Positions 28,368 to 41,800 of a DNA stretch of 64,000 nucleotides are shown here, piece after piece; within the stretch, counting starts at the first letter, position 1, and every line of letters begins with the position of its first letter. Source of the DNA: Paraspadella gotoi (lineage: Eukaryota > Chaetognatha); the NCBI GenBank assembly GCA_051294375.1, contig CM119264.1, positions 18,144,321-18,208,320 on the forward strand, given 5' to 3'. Made by a program: the position numbers and the translations under genes. The notes beneath the pieces were generated by a model. That model worked only from the letters and a program-made list of their open reading frames with translations. It did no database searches and was not told the DNA's origin.

Positions 28368-28999
28368 GGAGAGAGAGAGAGAGAGATGACGACTGCGAGA
28401 GAGAAGAGAGAGAGAGAGTAGAGAGAAAGATATCTGGTACGTCATATTGTTAGCGCTGCAGCGCGAATTTCGTACTGCCTTTCTTCCTTTATATTTTCGA
28501 CCACCATGTTACGTAAGATATGGAGGGGTGAAAGCGGTAGCGAGCCATTTTCCGGAATTAATCTGAAGAATCCCATTACAAGTCCAAAATCATGGTTTGT
28601 TTATTGGGAATCAGTGGGTCGTGTTGCGGTTTTGGAATTCCGTTACATCTATGGAGTAGATGGGGGAAGTCATGAAACGTACGACTCCACGCATAGGTCA
28701 CGTAGAGACTAGTGTTACGGCTTAACAATTTTATATAAAAGAGTGAGATCGATCCGTATTGGAACACGGTATTCATTACACGATTTTATTGGTCACATTC
28801 TTCCCTAGTTTAGATATCCTTTAGATATTCAATACTTCTTAGAGTATTAGCTGTTCTCTTACTAATCTCACTTAACTATACGGTTAGTATAAAGTACAGA
28901 GAAATACATTCGCATTTTCACGAACCCAGCAAAACTTTGCAGTTAAGTTTAAGTTTATCGAGTTTATGTCTTGGTCTTGATTGAAATCCGTTCATCTAC
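27848..28999. repeat. Second noisy direct duplication (~0.5 kb units)
   Basis: Sequence at 27,848-28,342 (starting in a GA tract and running through CTGTACGTTGTTTAGCGCTG to CTTGGTCTTGGATTGG) is repeated at about 28,368-28,999. The second copy is longer because of many small insertions. The copies abut the 25-base N gap at 28,343-28,367. A true duplication or a double-assembled locus are both possible. Confidence 0.8.
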
Positions 29000-29137
29000 A
29001 ACCAAAATCAGATGCGACTTTAAAAGTCGCTATATTCGAGTCATGCGTGGCTCTCAGCACGGCGTCTTTGTAACCGGGCACGGCGAAGCTAGAAAGTAAC
29101 AAGAAGCGCGCGCAACCGCCTCGCCGCTCGGCGACGA

Positions 29138-29145
29138 TATAAAAA
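29138..29145 (+). promoter_or_regulatory. TATA-box core promoter candidate
   Basis: TATAAAAA sits just after a GC-rich stretch (GCCTCGCCGCTCGGCGACG). About 30 bp downstream is CTACTCACGCTC, a plausible start region. No coding exon follows that I can identify, so the transcript would be non-coding or begin with a long 5' leader. Confidence 0.4.
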
Positions 29146-29692
29146 CCTAAATGACGTTCTGTCGCGCTCTACTCACGCTCGTTCACACCGCTCTCCTCGT
29201 TTACAAAACAAAAACACAAAAGACAAAAAGAAAAAAACGCGAGAGAAAGAGAACGAGAAGAAAAAATAGAAAGAAAGTGTGGTACAAATAAAAAGGAAAG
29301 GGGGAGGGAAGAGAGAGAAAGAGAGAGAATGTGATTTTCGATTTTAATCGAAAAATGATCGAAAATGTGACAATGAGAATCGTTACATGAGATGTGATAA
29401 ATACAATATGAAGCGTATCATATATGAATATAATATATAGGAAGTATATGTATATTGTAATTTCATAAGTACTTATTATATATAGGTATATAAGTCTGCG
29501 AAAAAAATTATATAAATATATAAAATAGAATTATAACCTGTGCATCGATGTAGATGTGAGAGAGGTAAGAAAGACCCGAAAAATAAGTAGACGAGAAGAG
29601 TTTTTAAAAAAGTGATCTTAAAGCGTAATGAATATAAATTGAAGCTTATGAGAGCCGGAGTTGGAGAGTTCCGCTGTCGACTCGGAGTCCGG

Positions 29693-29739
<47 letters not shown>

Positions 29740-32219
29740 AGAAGAGAGAGGAGAAGAGAGAGAGAGAGGCACGACCGGATGGAAAAAGAGAGGAATCGAC
29801 ATTGACCCCAATTCGAAGCGTAACGAAATCATTAACGCTTCCAGCCGGATCTCCTCTCTAATTGAGCTCCTCTCTATTCTTTTCTTTTCTTCGCTATCGA
29901 GGGTCTCATTGTCAGTCACACATCTCTCTCATCTACGTTCTCTTCAGTCTCCTCTGACTCTCTTGCTCTCTTGCTGCTATCAGGCAGATTCTCGTGGTAG
30001 CTCTGATTCATCTCTCTCATCCTCATTCATCTCCACTTTCTCTCGTCTCCATTTTTCTTTTTATTATATTCTCGATTCGCACTTATCTCTCTATCACTTT
30101 TTCTTTTCTTTCTCTCTCCCTTTTTATCGTTTCCCGGGCTTAGTGCTTTCCTCCAGATCCTTGGTCTCGGCATTCGTAATTACGGAAAAATTTAAAGTAA
30201 GAAAAAGCTTAACAAGATTTTCCCTCAATAAAGTATTAAAAAAAACGAGTGATGGTGTGAGCGGAGAAGAATAAAGAGCTCTCTCTCTCTCTCTCTTTCT
30301 TTCTTTTTCTTTCCTTGCTTTCTCCCTCCAAAATTCAAGACACGACCCTACTTGCGCGCCTCGAGACCCTTTGCGTATGATTTATTCATAGTTGATGAAC
30401 AGATGAACAACGTTCTCCTCCCATTTTCTTTCCCTTGGGCGTAATGCGCGTAACAAAAACAACAAAGCCGATGACGACGATAACGACGCCACAGGCGACG
30501 ACAACGAGACGACGACGACAATGAAGACGAAGTCTTGGAACAGGTGGACGCGAAAGCACAGGAACATAAAAGAAGATTAGAAAAAAGATATTTTCTTTAC
30601 TTTTTTAATCTTTGAGACACAACCAAAGTAAAATTCCCGGGTGAAGATTTTTATAGCGAAAACCATAACGAAGTATCACTATCGATAAAAAAAAGCATTT
30701 TAGAACACGAAATGTTGCTGTAGGTTTAACCAAACTATAAATGAAAAAAATTAAAATGAAAGTAAAAAACCAAAAAAATGTTAAAAGCCTCTTTATGCCG
30801 CCATGAAGTGAACGAACCAGCAACGTGATCATCCAGTGCAGCTCGAGAATGGAGAAAGAAGATAATTTTTCGCGATACATGGAATGTATCCTTTGAGCTT
30901 AGTTCGCCTTACTGGTGGTCTTGGCTTAGTTTGTTGAGGACCCACCTATGACTGGCAAATTAGATTTAATTTTAAATAAGCGACGTAGAATTGTCTGAAA
31001 AGAAAGAACAGGAAATAGTAATCAACTTTTCGTTACTTCGCGTAAAACCGCTTCCCGTTTAAAATCCGCTCGCAAGATGGCTCACTTTGGAGGTGCAATT
31101 TGCATAGGAAGTAACGCCGCTACCGTATCGCCGCAGCCGCTGTCGACCGCGGTTGCCTCCGCCGCCGCCGCCACATGCTGCCGCCGACGGCGTCGCCGAC
31201 GCCGCAAAATGACTCGGAGAGATGAAAATTTTATACACCATTTGAGGTGAGGCACTCCGAGGTCTTCATCATAACAAGAGCCTAAGGGGACGATCGACGA
31301 GGGTGAGTTAGGGCTGAGTCAGTTAGGGTGGGGTAAAACTGGGGCGGGGGGGGAGATGAGAAAGAGGGAAAGTGAAGGAGGGTGCATTCTGCGGAGAGGT
31401 AGAGAGATGGGGAAATTAAAAAAGAGAGAAGAGAGACGAAATGAGAGAAGGGAGAGAAGCAAAAATAAGTTAAGGAGCCGAATAGCAATAGCAACAGGGA
31501 ACAGCGGAAATGAGACTGATAAAGAAAGGGTGATGGCTAACGCAGCTATGTTGGATACGTTGTCATTAGAGATAGGATGGAGGAATTGCCCGGGGAGAGA
31601 GGTTGAAGGCATTGCCCGGAGAGAGAAGCTGGGGGCGTGGAATGGCAATTCGCTCGCGTCGTTGACGTTTGGGAAAAGAAGGCAGTTTGAGACGAAATGG
31701 CGGCAATGCGGAGATATTGGCGAACAGAGGCGCCGATGTTCGGAGGCGCGAAATTCGAAAATTACGGAGGAGGATGAGGATGAGGATGAGGCTGAGGATG
31801 AGGAGAAATTCTGGGAATTCGCATCGCGCTATGGCCAATTGGCCATGGGGCGGAGAAATGGAAGGGAGAAAACTCCTCATTTGTATCGTTGAGAGATTCT
31901 TGCGACTTTGTCTTCCAACGTATTCGCCAAAAGCATCCTTCCTTCGAGCAGCATTTTCGGTTCTTATTCGGAAATGATGCGGCCGGTATTTCTCAGAATT
32001 GGCGCCACAGAACCCCTCATTGTTTCCCGGGCGACGCCGTTTGAAAAGATGGCGTTGAAACTCGGCATCTTGGAGAAGACGCCAGCCCCAGTTCCAGTTC
32101 CAATACAACTTCATCACCGCGCCATCTCCTCCTGAGACGGTCCCCTCACCCGTACCACATTCATCTTTCGCTTATCCTTACTGCTCTCTCATCCCTCTAC
32201 TCTTCTCCTCTCATCTCAT

Positions 32220-32294
32220 CTCTCTCTCTTCTCTCTCTCTCTTCTCTTCCTCTCTCTCTCTCTCTCTCTCTTCTTCTCTCTTTCTCTTTCTCTC

Positions 32295-32355
<61 letters not shown>

Positions 32356-32868
32356 TTCGCGTATTCAACCGAATCAACAGTAAATTTTCGTTAATAGACT
32401 TTTTAAATTGTGCGTTAAATTCGTTCGTTCGTTCGTTCGTCGTTCGTTCGTTCGTTCGTATCGTTCGTTTTTTCGTTCGTTCTTTTTCGTCGTCGTTTTT
32501 TCGTTCGTTCGTTTTTTCGTTCGTTCGTTTTCGTCGTTCGTTTTTTCGTTCGTTCGTTTTGTTCTTCGTTTCGTTTTTTTTCGTCGTTCGTTTTTTTCGT
32601 TCGTTCGTTCGTCTTCGTCTCGTTCGTTCGTTCGTACGTGGTTCTTTCCATCCCTCCTTCAGAGAATCTCTTCTGCCAAAGCGACTGATGATGACAAGAA
32701 GATGACGAAGAAGACGACAACGACGACGGCGTTTCTTCTTATGGCTCGGCGCCAGTGAGCGACCTTCGCTCAATTAAAGACTTTGCGCGCGCGAGCAAGC
32801 GAGAGAGAGAGAGAGAGAGAGAGAGAAGAAGAGAGAGAGAGAGAGAGAGAGAGAAGAGAGACGAGAGA

Positions 32869-32904
<36 letters not shown>

Positions 32905-32905
32905 T
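32220..32905. repeat. (CT)n and (GA)n arms of a large inverted repeat
   Basis: A (CT)n tract (about 32,220-32,355) and a (GA)n tract (about 32,803-32,905) are complementary across a ~450-bp loop that includes the CGTT array. Confidence 0.85.
32410..32640. repeat. Degenerate (CGTT)n tetranucleotide array
   Basis: Repeated TTCGTTCG with CGTCG and poly-T interruptions over about 230 bp. Confidence 0.9.
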
Positions 32906-33761
32906 AGGACCTTCTCTTTCAACTCCCTCTCTTCTCTTTAATTTCTTCTCTCTCTGCCTCTCTCTCCCTCTCTCTCCCCTGGGCGTCCCAAGGACGTCCG
33001 GGGTCAATGGGAGCCATTGCCATCGGCGCGTCGTTGGAGACGGTCGGCAGAAGCGAGGTCGGTGGCGGAGGCGGTGGAGGCGGTGGAGAGACGATAGAAG
33101 TAGGAGAGAAGGTGGCCAAAGGGAAATCGTTATCATTACCACAAATGCACGGAATTTTAAAGTCGAAATTTCCCGAAGGACAATGAGATCAAAACTTTTT
33201 AAAATAACCAGAGGCAGAGTTAACAAACTAAAAACGAAAAAAAAAAGGAATTAGAATTCGTTTTAAAAAAAAAAATGAACAATGAATGAACCAAAAAGTG
33301 AATTAAAAACCTAAACAGAAAGTCAGTTACTCAATTTAGGCGGCCAGGCAAAGTGGGGCAAACATGGAAAGGATGACGTTTGATGATAACCGGAGAAAAC
33401 TCGAGTTTGGCGTGGATTCTTAAGTTAATATCGGATCATATCCTCTGAGTCGGCGATGCCGTCGGAAGATCTCGCTTTAAATATAATCGATGGTCGACGT
33501 CCTTTTCGTCCCCAAAAGTTTCTCGTCGGCGTAAACTTACTTTTAAAGTTAAGTAAATCCATTCCGCTTTATTCACATGAAATTGAATTTTGAGAGGTGG
33601 ATTGATTTCGTCTTGACTTCCGAAGGGACGATTGTCTTTTTCTCCTCCGTTTTCGCTTCTCGTCACTTTTTTTGCCTCTTTGCCGCTTTGCTACTTCCGA
33701 TGCCATGCCGCTTTGGACACCGCCCAATCTATTCTCAGTTTCTCCCTTCTTACTCTCTCTC

Positions 33762-33800
<39 letters not shown>

Positions 33801-33941
33801 TCTCTCTCTCTCCTCTCTCTCTTCTCTCTCTCTCTCTATCTGTCTCTGTATTTCTCGCCTGTCAAGAGGGTGACCGCCATCTTTAATCTGAAAAGCTTCT
33901 TTCGCCAAAAAAGTAGTCTCTCCCATCTGTAAAAACTCATT

Positions 33942-34031
<90 letters not shown>

Positions 34032-35020
34032 GTTTCCTTCGTCAACACGATCCCCATATATCGATTTTTTTTTGTCTCACCTCCGAATCTGCGGCGTTCC
34101 ATCGAGGCAAAACCTAATAACGGTTTCCTTTCCGGTGAACAGCGAATATATAGTCCCGAGGTTGACGGGTTTTGGCGGAAAAAGTCGAGCGTTCGTCTAT
34201 CGGGAGTTTGATACGGTTGGGTCTTCGGGCGATTTGCCCGTGACTTTCGACGTGGTCTAGTGAGCTTTCTCTAAAGACTGCTTGTTAAACTAAGAATCCG
34301 TGATTATCTTTTCTCTCACCTTGTGATTGATGTGATTATTTTTGAGTTTTCTGTAGCAACTAAGTTTAAATAAAAAGCAATAATAGTGAGTAGTATTTTT
34401 AAGCGTCTTTCTAAAAAAATTTTGGTGAGTAAACAACTCGCTTTAGGTTTACTTTTTTTTTCTTTTTTTTTCAAGATTTAGTTAGGTTCGCAGGGAATTG
34501 ACGGGATTAGCGGCCGAAGGAAAAAGTCTTGTCGTTCGCTTCAGACTTGATCGTCTAACCTCTGGGGTTTTTCCTCCTTTCACTTCCCTTCACACGAACA
34601 CGAAAATTCCTTCGTCACCCCTTCTCACTGCGGTGCGATCAACCACCTCACCTTCACACTCTCCCCTTTCTTTTTTCTTTTTTTTTTCGTTTTAATCTTG
34701 TTCACCAACGAAATTTTCTTTCTTTTTAGCCTTTCTTTCCGGATAACTTGGCTCGGTTCCTTCTCTTTTTTCTTTATTAGAATTTTTTAAAAAAATATTT
34801 CACTCACCTGCCTTACATTTTTACTTCTTTCTTTTATACTTTCCCTCAATTTCGCGTTCAACTCACACTAACTTTTTTCTCTTCTCTCTTTACTACTCCG
34901 TTACCTCCACTCCTTGTTTTCCCATAACCACCAGCCTGAGCTAAAAGGGAAAAAAATTTCACCCCGGGTCAAGCTAATCCAATCAAATTCGCACAGGTTG
35001 GTCAGTTTTTCAATTTTTTA

Positions 35021-35072
<52 letters not shown>

Positions 35073-35689
35073 ATCGCTGCTCGTCTCCTCTTCTCTCTCT
35101 CTCTCTCTCTCCTCTCTCGCTCAATTCCCCTTCCCCCCTTTCTCGGGACTACTTTTTTTTCTTTATTTTGGCTCATGTGTTTCGGCCTCTGACCTTTTGG
35201 CTCCCAGACTTTCGCTCGCTGCCGTCGCGAGTTTTTCGCCGTCGATGGCCTGGCAGGGGTGGCAGAGGCTAAAAGGCGCAAGTGAAGGCCTGACAAGGAT
35301 ACCAGATCCAGTGGAATGTGAGAAAAGCCTGTAGTTGAATGTGAATTGTTGACGGGAAAAATTGTGAAAGGAGATCGAATAAAAAGAAAAAAAACAATCT
35401 GGTGTGCTTTAGTGACTTCAATTCTTATTCTTGGTTCTTACGACAAGCGCTTGGAGGCAGACAATCAACCATGATAAACCGACCGCGAAAGCTCTCACTA
35501 TTCGATTTGTATCGTAATAAATATTGACAAAAAACAAAAAAGGCGGAGTCGATGAATCAGATTAGTTTTCGAATCAGTCATTGTGACTTGTCCCATTTCG
35601 CCTACAACTTAATGATTGAGCAGCAATACAATATTTTACCTGATAAAGAATATTCATCGCAAATTGTATTAATCGGTCACCAGCAAGCT

Positions 35690-37095
35690 TCATTGAATGA
35701 CGCAAGATCTTTCCTTGCAATGGCAGCAACCCTTCTTCTTCTCCTGCGGTTCCTCCAAAATCTTCTTCAGGTCCAAATTTTCTCCTCTGGCCGCCGCGTC
35801 AGCTCGCCCGATCTCGATCGTGCGCAAAATCTCGCACTCTGTAATTGAGAAAATTGTAAATGAATTAATTGACTGACCGACCGATCAATTCACTGTCTAG
35901 CAGGAAGGCCGCAAGAAAATAAACAGTATAGTTTACCATATTCTTTAGCAATTTTTATTTGTATCACGTCCGAGAAGAATTTTTTTTAATAATTCCATCA
36001 TAAACGGTAAAGCTAACCGCACTAAATAAAGAATCCTGAAGATGTTTTAGCCCGTTGTGGAGGGAGGCTGTTGGGAGGGTAGTGGAGTCGAAAGAAGGGA
36101 GGGAGGGGGAAGAAGTCGCTCTCTGTTTTAATATTCATGAATCCCGACAGGCGACGAAAATTAACCCCGAAATCCGTCGCCCTTTTCCGCCGGGAGACGC
36201 CATCAATTATTAATCGCGCTTCTCCGCGAGAGGGGAATGGAGGAAGGGATGTGGAGGAGGGGAAGGAGAAGAGGGAAGGGAGGAAGGGATGTGGAGGAGG
36301 GGAAGGAGAAGAGGGAGGAAGAGAAAAATCTGAGAAGGAAAAGGGGGGGGAGGGAAAATAGAAGAAAGAAGAGGGCGGAGAAAGAGTCAAAAAAGCTATA
36401 GACGGAGAGAAATGAAGGAAAAATTGAATTTATGGTCGTAGAAGATTGATGTAAAGAGGATGAGAGGAAAGTGAGAGGACAAAGTATTTACAATTGCAAA
36501 CGTTAAATTAATTTATTAAATCATTAAATTACGACGATTCCCGGAAGGCTTTCTTAAATCGTTACTTTTTGACAGAAACATCAAATGAGATGGAAGAAAA
36601 AGTAAAGACTGAAGGATTTTTTTTCTCTCGGTGGGTTGTCAGTTGTCAAAAAAATTTACTTTACGCAAAAATAATAATATTAATTATTTTTAAAGAATTA
36701 ACTGCTGAAAACGAGGCAACTAAGCGGTTTAGTGGATTCCTGGGCAATTGAGTTGAAACTTCGACGCAATTGGTGATGTTTCGAGGTGGGTGAGGGGGGG
36801 GTATTGAGGAGCTGGGAGAAAAGAGAATTAACGGGAAGCGAACGTTTGAACAAGGTAGACGAAACGAAGGCAACGTCGAACCAGAAATTTAATTAAGCCG
36901 CCGATATTCGTTTAATATTAAAATTAACTCGGCTCCGGAATTTAATTTTTTTTTTTTCGACTTTTTTTTTCGCTTTTATCGATTTTTCACGAGTTTTAAA
37001 TCTCAACGTCGTGAGTAAACAGAACGAGACTTGAATGCAGTTATTGGAAAGTTCAAGATGCAGGTTCTAAAATATTCCGATCTTTGATTTATAAT

Positions 37096-37184
<89 letters not shown>

Positions 37185-37821
37185 CTCTCACCCTGCATTC
37201 TCTTCAAATGCTTCATCTCATTCCCCGTTTCGGCTTCGCCCTCGACGATTTCGTGTTCCTGCGGCGCCGCGTTGAACTGCTTCCGGCGCGCGCTGCTGTT
37301 GACGCTCGGGTTATCGATCTTCGGCCACCAGACGCCGGGATGCACGCCGGATTTGCGGCAGACCACGATGTAGCGCCACCTGATCGACGTGGAGAGTGAC
37401 GATTCATAAAACTATCTCGACTATATACGTCATGGTTCAAATATATCTGAGTCGAATCTTGCCTGTTGAGGACCGACGTCATTAGATTTCGATATTCCAT
37501 TGTGGATCCTTGCAACTTCAAGTTGAACTGCAGAGTCTGCGCTTTGGATTTTTGGCGGTGCAAGGCTTCGCGAATTAGCTCCGCCGTGCTGAACGTCTTG
37601 CTTCGCTCCTGTCGGGGTGACTCTATTACTCTATTACCCTAAATACTATGGCTCTTGGGAGGAACTTATTTCCAGAAATGAATTATTAATTTTCTCAACC
37701 AAGCATTCTTTTCCCCTCTCACCTCGTTTTCTCTCTTGTCCGCTTCCAACAATTTCTCTCTCATCTCTTCTTCATTCTTGTTCTCGAATTCGAACAAATG
37801 CGGAGCCTCAACCGGCGCGCC
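35690..37821 (-). CDS. 3' part of an unrecognised gene with a C-terminal CaaX box
   Basis: I do not recognise the family. Four exons join in phase (minus): 37,821-37,723, 37,608-37,463, 37,379-37,192, 35,838-35,690 (TGA), giving 193 residues. The intron after 37,463 has a GC donor (AACAG|gcaaga) and the phase requires it. The protein is charged and probably helical at its start (FEFENKNEEEMREKLLEADK), then has a Trp-containing segment (NRWRYIVVCRKSGVHPGVWW) and a Lys/Glu-rich tail ending KKKGCCHCKERSCVIQ. The final CVIQ fits a CaaX prenylation signal with nearby cysteines that could be palmitoylated, so membrane attachment is likely. Upstream exons are missing; they should lie above 37,821, where the ephrin runs the other way from 38,424. 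The final intron is ~1.35 kb and holds a 40-bp duplication and a (CT)n tract. Confidence 0.7.
36241..36318. repeat. 40-bp purine-rich tandem duplication
   Basis: AGGAAGGGATGTGGAGGAGG and the following ~20 bases are repeated exactly at a 40-bp period. The repeat lies inside the last intron of the CaaX gene. Confidence 0.85.
37099..37185. repeat. (CT)n microsatellite
   Basis: About 85 bp of nearly pure CT repeat, beginning a few bases downstream of a minus-strand splice donor of the CaaX gene. Confidence 0.95.
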
Positions 37822-38423
37822 CTAATCAAATCAATCGAATCGGCCAATCAATCAATTCCATCAATTAATCAATGCGTACATTATTTAATAAAACAGTCAG
37901 TCTTGTAATAGTAGTCAATCAGTATATCGTTGGTGATTTATTCAATTATTTTTAAATTTTTTTAATTAATAGATTTATGAGACTGTAATCTTACTGTGAC
38001 ATTGTGAAAAGATAGTCCAGATTGTCCACAACCCATTCATTTAAATTAAAAGGAAATAAATTAAAAAAAAGAGAGAAAAAAAAATACGAAATTGAAAAAA
38101 AATGTTGAAAACTTTAGTAAAGGATTAATTTAAATACGAAATCAATGACTATTTTTTCTTTTTTACTTATTGAGTAGAGCATAAGTGTCACGAAACGAGT
38201 AATGAACTTGTCTCAGTGGACCTCTCCTCGTCCGTTGACCCGTCAGGCTGTTACTGGGTGACGCCGTCGTCCACTCGCCTCGTCTTGACGATGTATTGTA
38301 ATCCTGAAGGAAAAAGCTGCGGAAAAGGAAGACGATTTTATTTTACGTGATATTCCTCAAATCGTCAATCTACATTAGATTTCTCTTTGCCTCCCGCCCC
38401 CTTCTCCCTCCCCCCCCAAACAG

Positions 38424-38819
38424 GTTCAAACACAACAAAAACGTGATCATCGACGTTCGCATCAACGACAAGATCGACATCATCTGCCCGCGATACGAGC
38501 AGCACCGGCCCAAGCAGCACATCCTCGCTGAACTGGCAGGGATTCCCAAGATCGCCAAAGCGGAGAAGATCCACGAGACTCATCACGAAATCTCAGAGTT
38601 CCACCAGGTCCGCGGGGATGTGGGGAAGTTGGGGGAAGAAGAAAATGGATTAAGATGCACCATTGAAAGTCGAAAGTTCTTGATCTTTAGGTTGAGAAGT
38701 GTTAGATGCACAAGAGAAATTATCATAATGACGCTAGGTTTACAAAATTGATAGTATATCGAAAATAACTAATTATAATTAAATTAATGGACCAGAAAGC
38801 TAAATAGCCTTTAATTCTT

Positions 38820-38891
<72 letters not shown>

Positions 38892-41800
38892 CTCAATAGT
38901 ATTAGTAATGAGCTTAACATAAAAAAACTAGCTAACGATTGAGAAAAAGTGTACAAAAAATGAAAAAAATTATTAACACAGTTCATTTTTTGTGTCTCAA
39001 AAGATATTTAGTGAATCAGTTTTTACTCCGTCCCAGGTCACTCGCGAGGAATACGAGTCTTGCCGGATCTCGAAAGACAACAAAGGAATGACGCGCTGGA
39101 TCTTTAATTGTGATAAACCCAAGCGGCTGAACAAATACACCATAAGCTTCAGAGAGTATTCTCCACACCCGAATGGCCTTCAGTTCAAAGCCGGACAAGA
39201 TTACTACTACGTCTGTGAGTATTTGACTTATTGATATCTTTTTTGAATTACCTTTATTAGGAGAAGGACGTTGGGTCATGGTCATAATCTTAACTGTTGC
39301 GAAATTATGTCAAGAAAACGTCGTTGTAAAATTTTTTAAAAGTTACGATTTTAGTACTATATTTTAAGATATTTTAGTGTTGTTTGGATTCTTACTTTTT
39401 TTTGCGAATGAGTTTAGAAAAATTAAGATTAAATTTTTTTTGATACAAAATTTTTGAAATGTTTCTAAAATAAAAATGAAGGCTATGCGGCGACAACAAC
39501 AATAACAACAACAACAATAATACCAACAACAACAACAACAATAACACCAACAACAACAATAACAACAACAACAACAACCGCGACAAGGAAACTGACATTA
39601 TCGCCCATATAAAAACACAAAATTTCGTAAACAATTAAAATTTAATCTTGGTTTTCTAGCTATTTTAGTAATTATCGACTCATCAATCATTATATTACTT
39701 TACTGAAGAGTGAACAATCGAATCGAATCCCGCTTCCGTTATTCATTCACATGAATGAGAAACCGTCTCGTAAATAACTCATCAACGGTCGACCGATTCG
39801 CATGAACTTACCATCTCTTTTTCTTTTCCGATTAATCCCATTTCTCCTTTTTATTAACCCATCGATCGTCCCATCTCGCGTCAGCCACTTCGACGGGGCT
39901 GAAAAAAGGGCTGAAGAACAAGAACGGCGGGCTCTGCGCCCGCGGCAATTTGCGGGTTATGTTTCGCGTCTGCTGCAAGGAAGAAATACGTGAGTAGAAC
40001 CATCGCCTTTTTTTCCCACTTTTCTCGGCCAAATACACATTCTCCACCGATGCCTGTCATTCTTCTCGGAGGCCTTCTTCTCCTCGGAAGAAGAAAAAAG
40101 AAAAAAAAAACAAAGACTGTCTGAACCTTAAACGTTCACAACATGTTGAAAAGAAAATTTATGTTACGTGTGTCTCATGTAGATAAGAGGTGGTCGAAAG
40201 GAAACTTACGGAATCGTTTCGTTCGATCATCTCTTTTTTAGATTATTTGTTTTACAAAATTTATTACACATTCCTAAAAGCGACAGTTGGCTACTCGTTT
40301 ATCGGGAAAAGTTTTTTTGATCGTTTAAAACTATAATAAAAAAGCTTAAATTCATTCCTTTTTCAAGGAAAAAAAATTTTCGAACTATTTTGTGACGAGA
40401 AAAGAAAAACTATCCGAGCAGCCTAAGAAAATAGTTTGTTTCCAAAAAAATGTCATTTGCTTGCATTTTGCATCAAAGCTTCGATGTTGTCCGTCAAATA
40501 TTCAAGCGACGCATGTAGTTTGAAAAAAAGTTGTCTTTTCGATGTCGTGCTTGGGGATGTATATCCCCAGCGTTGTGAAAAGATTAACCAATACCTTCTT
40601 GAAACCAGATGTAATCTTTGATATAGTGCAGATAGCATGGTCTCTACATGCTAAAAACTTGGAAACGCAAAACTGAATGCAAAAAAAACCTGTAAAAATT
40701 AAATAACAGTTAACTCTCTAATAATCTAAAACAACTTTTTCTAAAAATTCGTGTTTGTAGAATGGTCCACACTAAACACAAGGCTACATGGTAATCGAAA
40801 TCCAACCCGCAACTTGTATAATATTTTAGGTAAAGTTTTACGCTATGCGGTATGATACCATATGTCTACCTTTTGAGCCCAATTCGAACCGGTCTTCGAT
40901 GTAATTAGATCGAATATTCCTGACTGCTTGATTGTTGGCCTCAAAAGTTAGGCTTTGTAAAATTATTTCTAATATGCAAATTACTCAATGTGACTTTTGC
41001 ACGTCAACCCCCAAAACAAGAAGTTACAAATCAATTTATTTGTGTTTAATCTGATTTAAACTGTCATGATTTTCGTTTATACACCAATTAAACTTTCCCA
41101 CAAAATATTTTGTATATTAAGCGCACCGATGACACAAAAACTATTGAGATTCCTTGTCACGACTTACAATTTTTGAACACTGTAATGGACCTATGTTATA
41201 ACGTTTTGAATCTGATCTGATCTGATTTATTTATTCATTAATATCGTTCCTAATCATTGCTAAGAACCCGGCTTACGTTAAATTTTGGGACTGATTCAGT
41301 AATCAGAAACGCCAAAAATTGTAAAGCTAAATGGCTTTTTCTACTAATAATTCGATTAAAGCTTAATCTCTCTTTCTACAATTAAAACATGTACCGAATT
41401 AACTCGACATTACCTTTTTTTAAATTATTTTTCTTACCGCGTAATACGTTTCAATAATTTGATTTTAATTTTTCCTTCATTTCAATCAGCGCCTTCGGAT
41501 CCCTCCACCAACGCCGTGGAAACGTACGGACCGGAAGGCGGCCACATCATCATCCCGGGTATCGGGGAGATCGACGGCGGCTACAGAGGTTAAAATTAAT
41601 TGTTTAGTATTGTGGAACATTTTATTATTTTTATTACATAGCTACAATTTAATAATTCCAGGACACCATCGAAACAAAGGCCATGACGGAAAACAGAATC
41701 ATTTTCGTCACAAACATCGAAATTCAGGACGAAACGCTCATCGAGACGACGGTGAGACAGGGATTGAATAACATAAATAAAACAAAAAAATAGTAATACT

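Larger units (their letters stand above)
29200..35680. other. Gene-poor region, microsatellites and GC patches
   Basis: No supported gene. It contains (GA)n at about 29,695-29,770, a GC-rich Ala/Gly-coding patch at about 31,120-31,205, (CT)n tracts at about 33,755-33,835, 33,945-34,028 and 35,025-35,110, and low-complexity frames such as 31,356-31,892. A minus frame at 32,919-33,119 carries a nine-proline run, and a plus frame at 34,072-34,260 is open. Neither has splice or family support. Confidence 0.45.

Noticed and set aside
31356-32117. Overlapping frames of 178 (plus) and 183 (minus) codons
   Set aside because: Both are low-complexity and mutually antisense, and no domain is recognisable.
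40436-40638. Opposed ~60-codon frames in an ephrin intron, considered as a transposase relic
   Set aside because: I could not match either to Tc1/mariner, hAT or reverse-transcriptase motifs.
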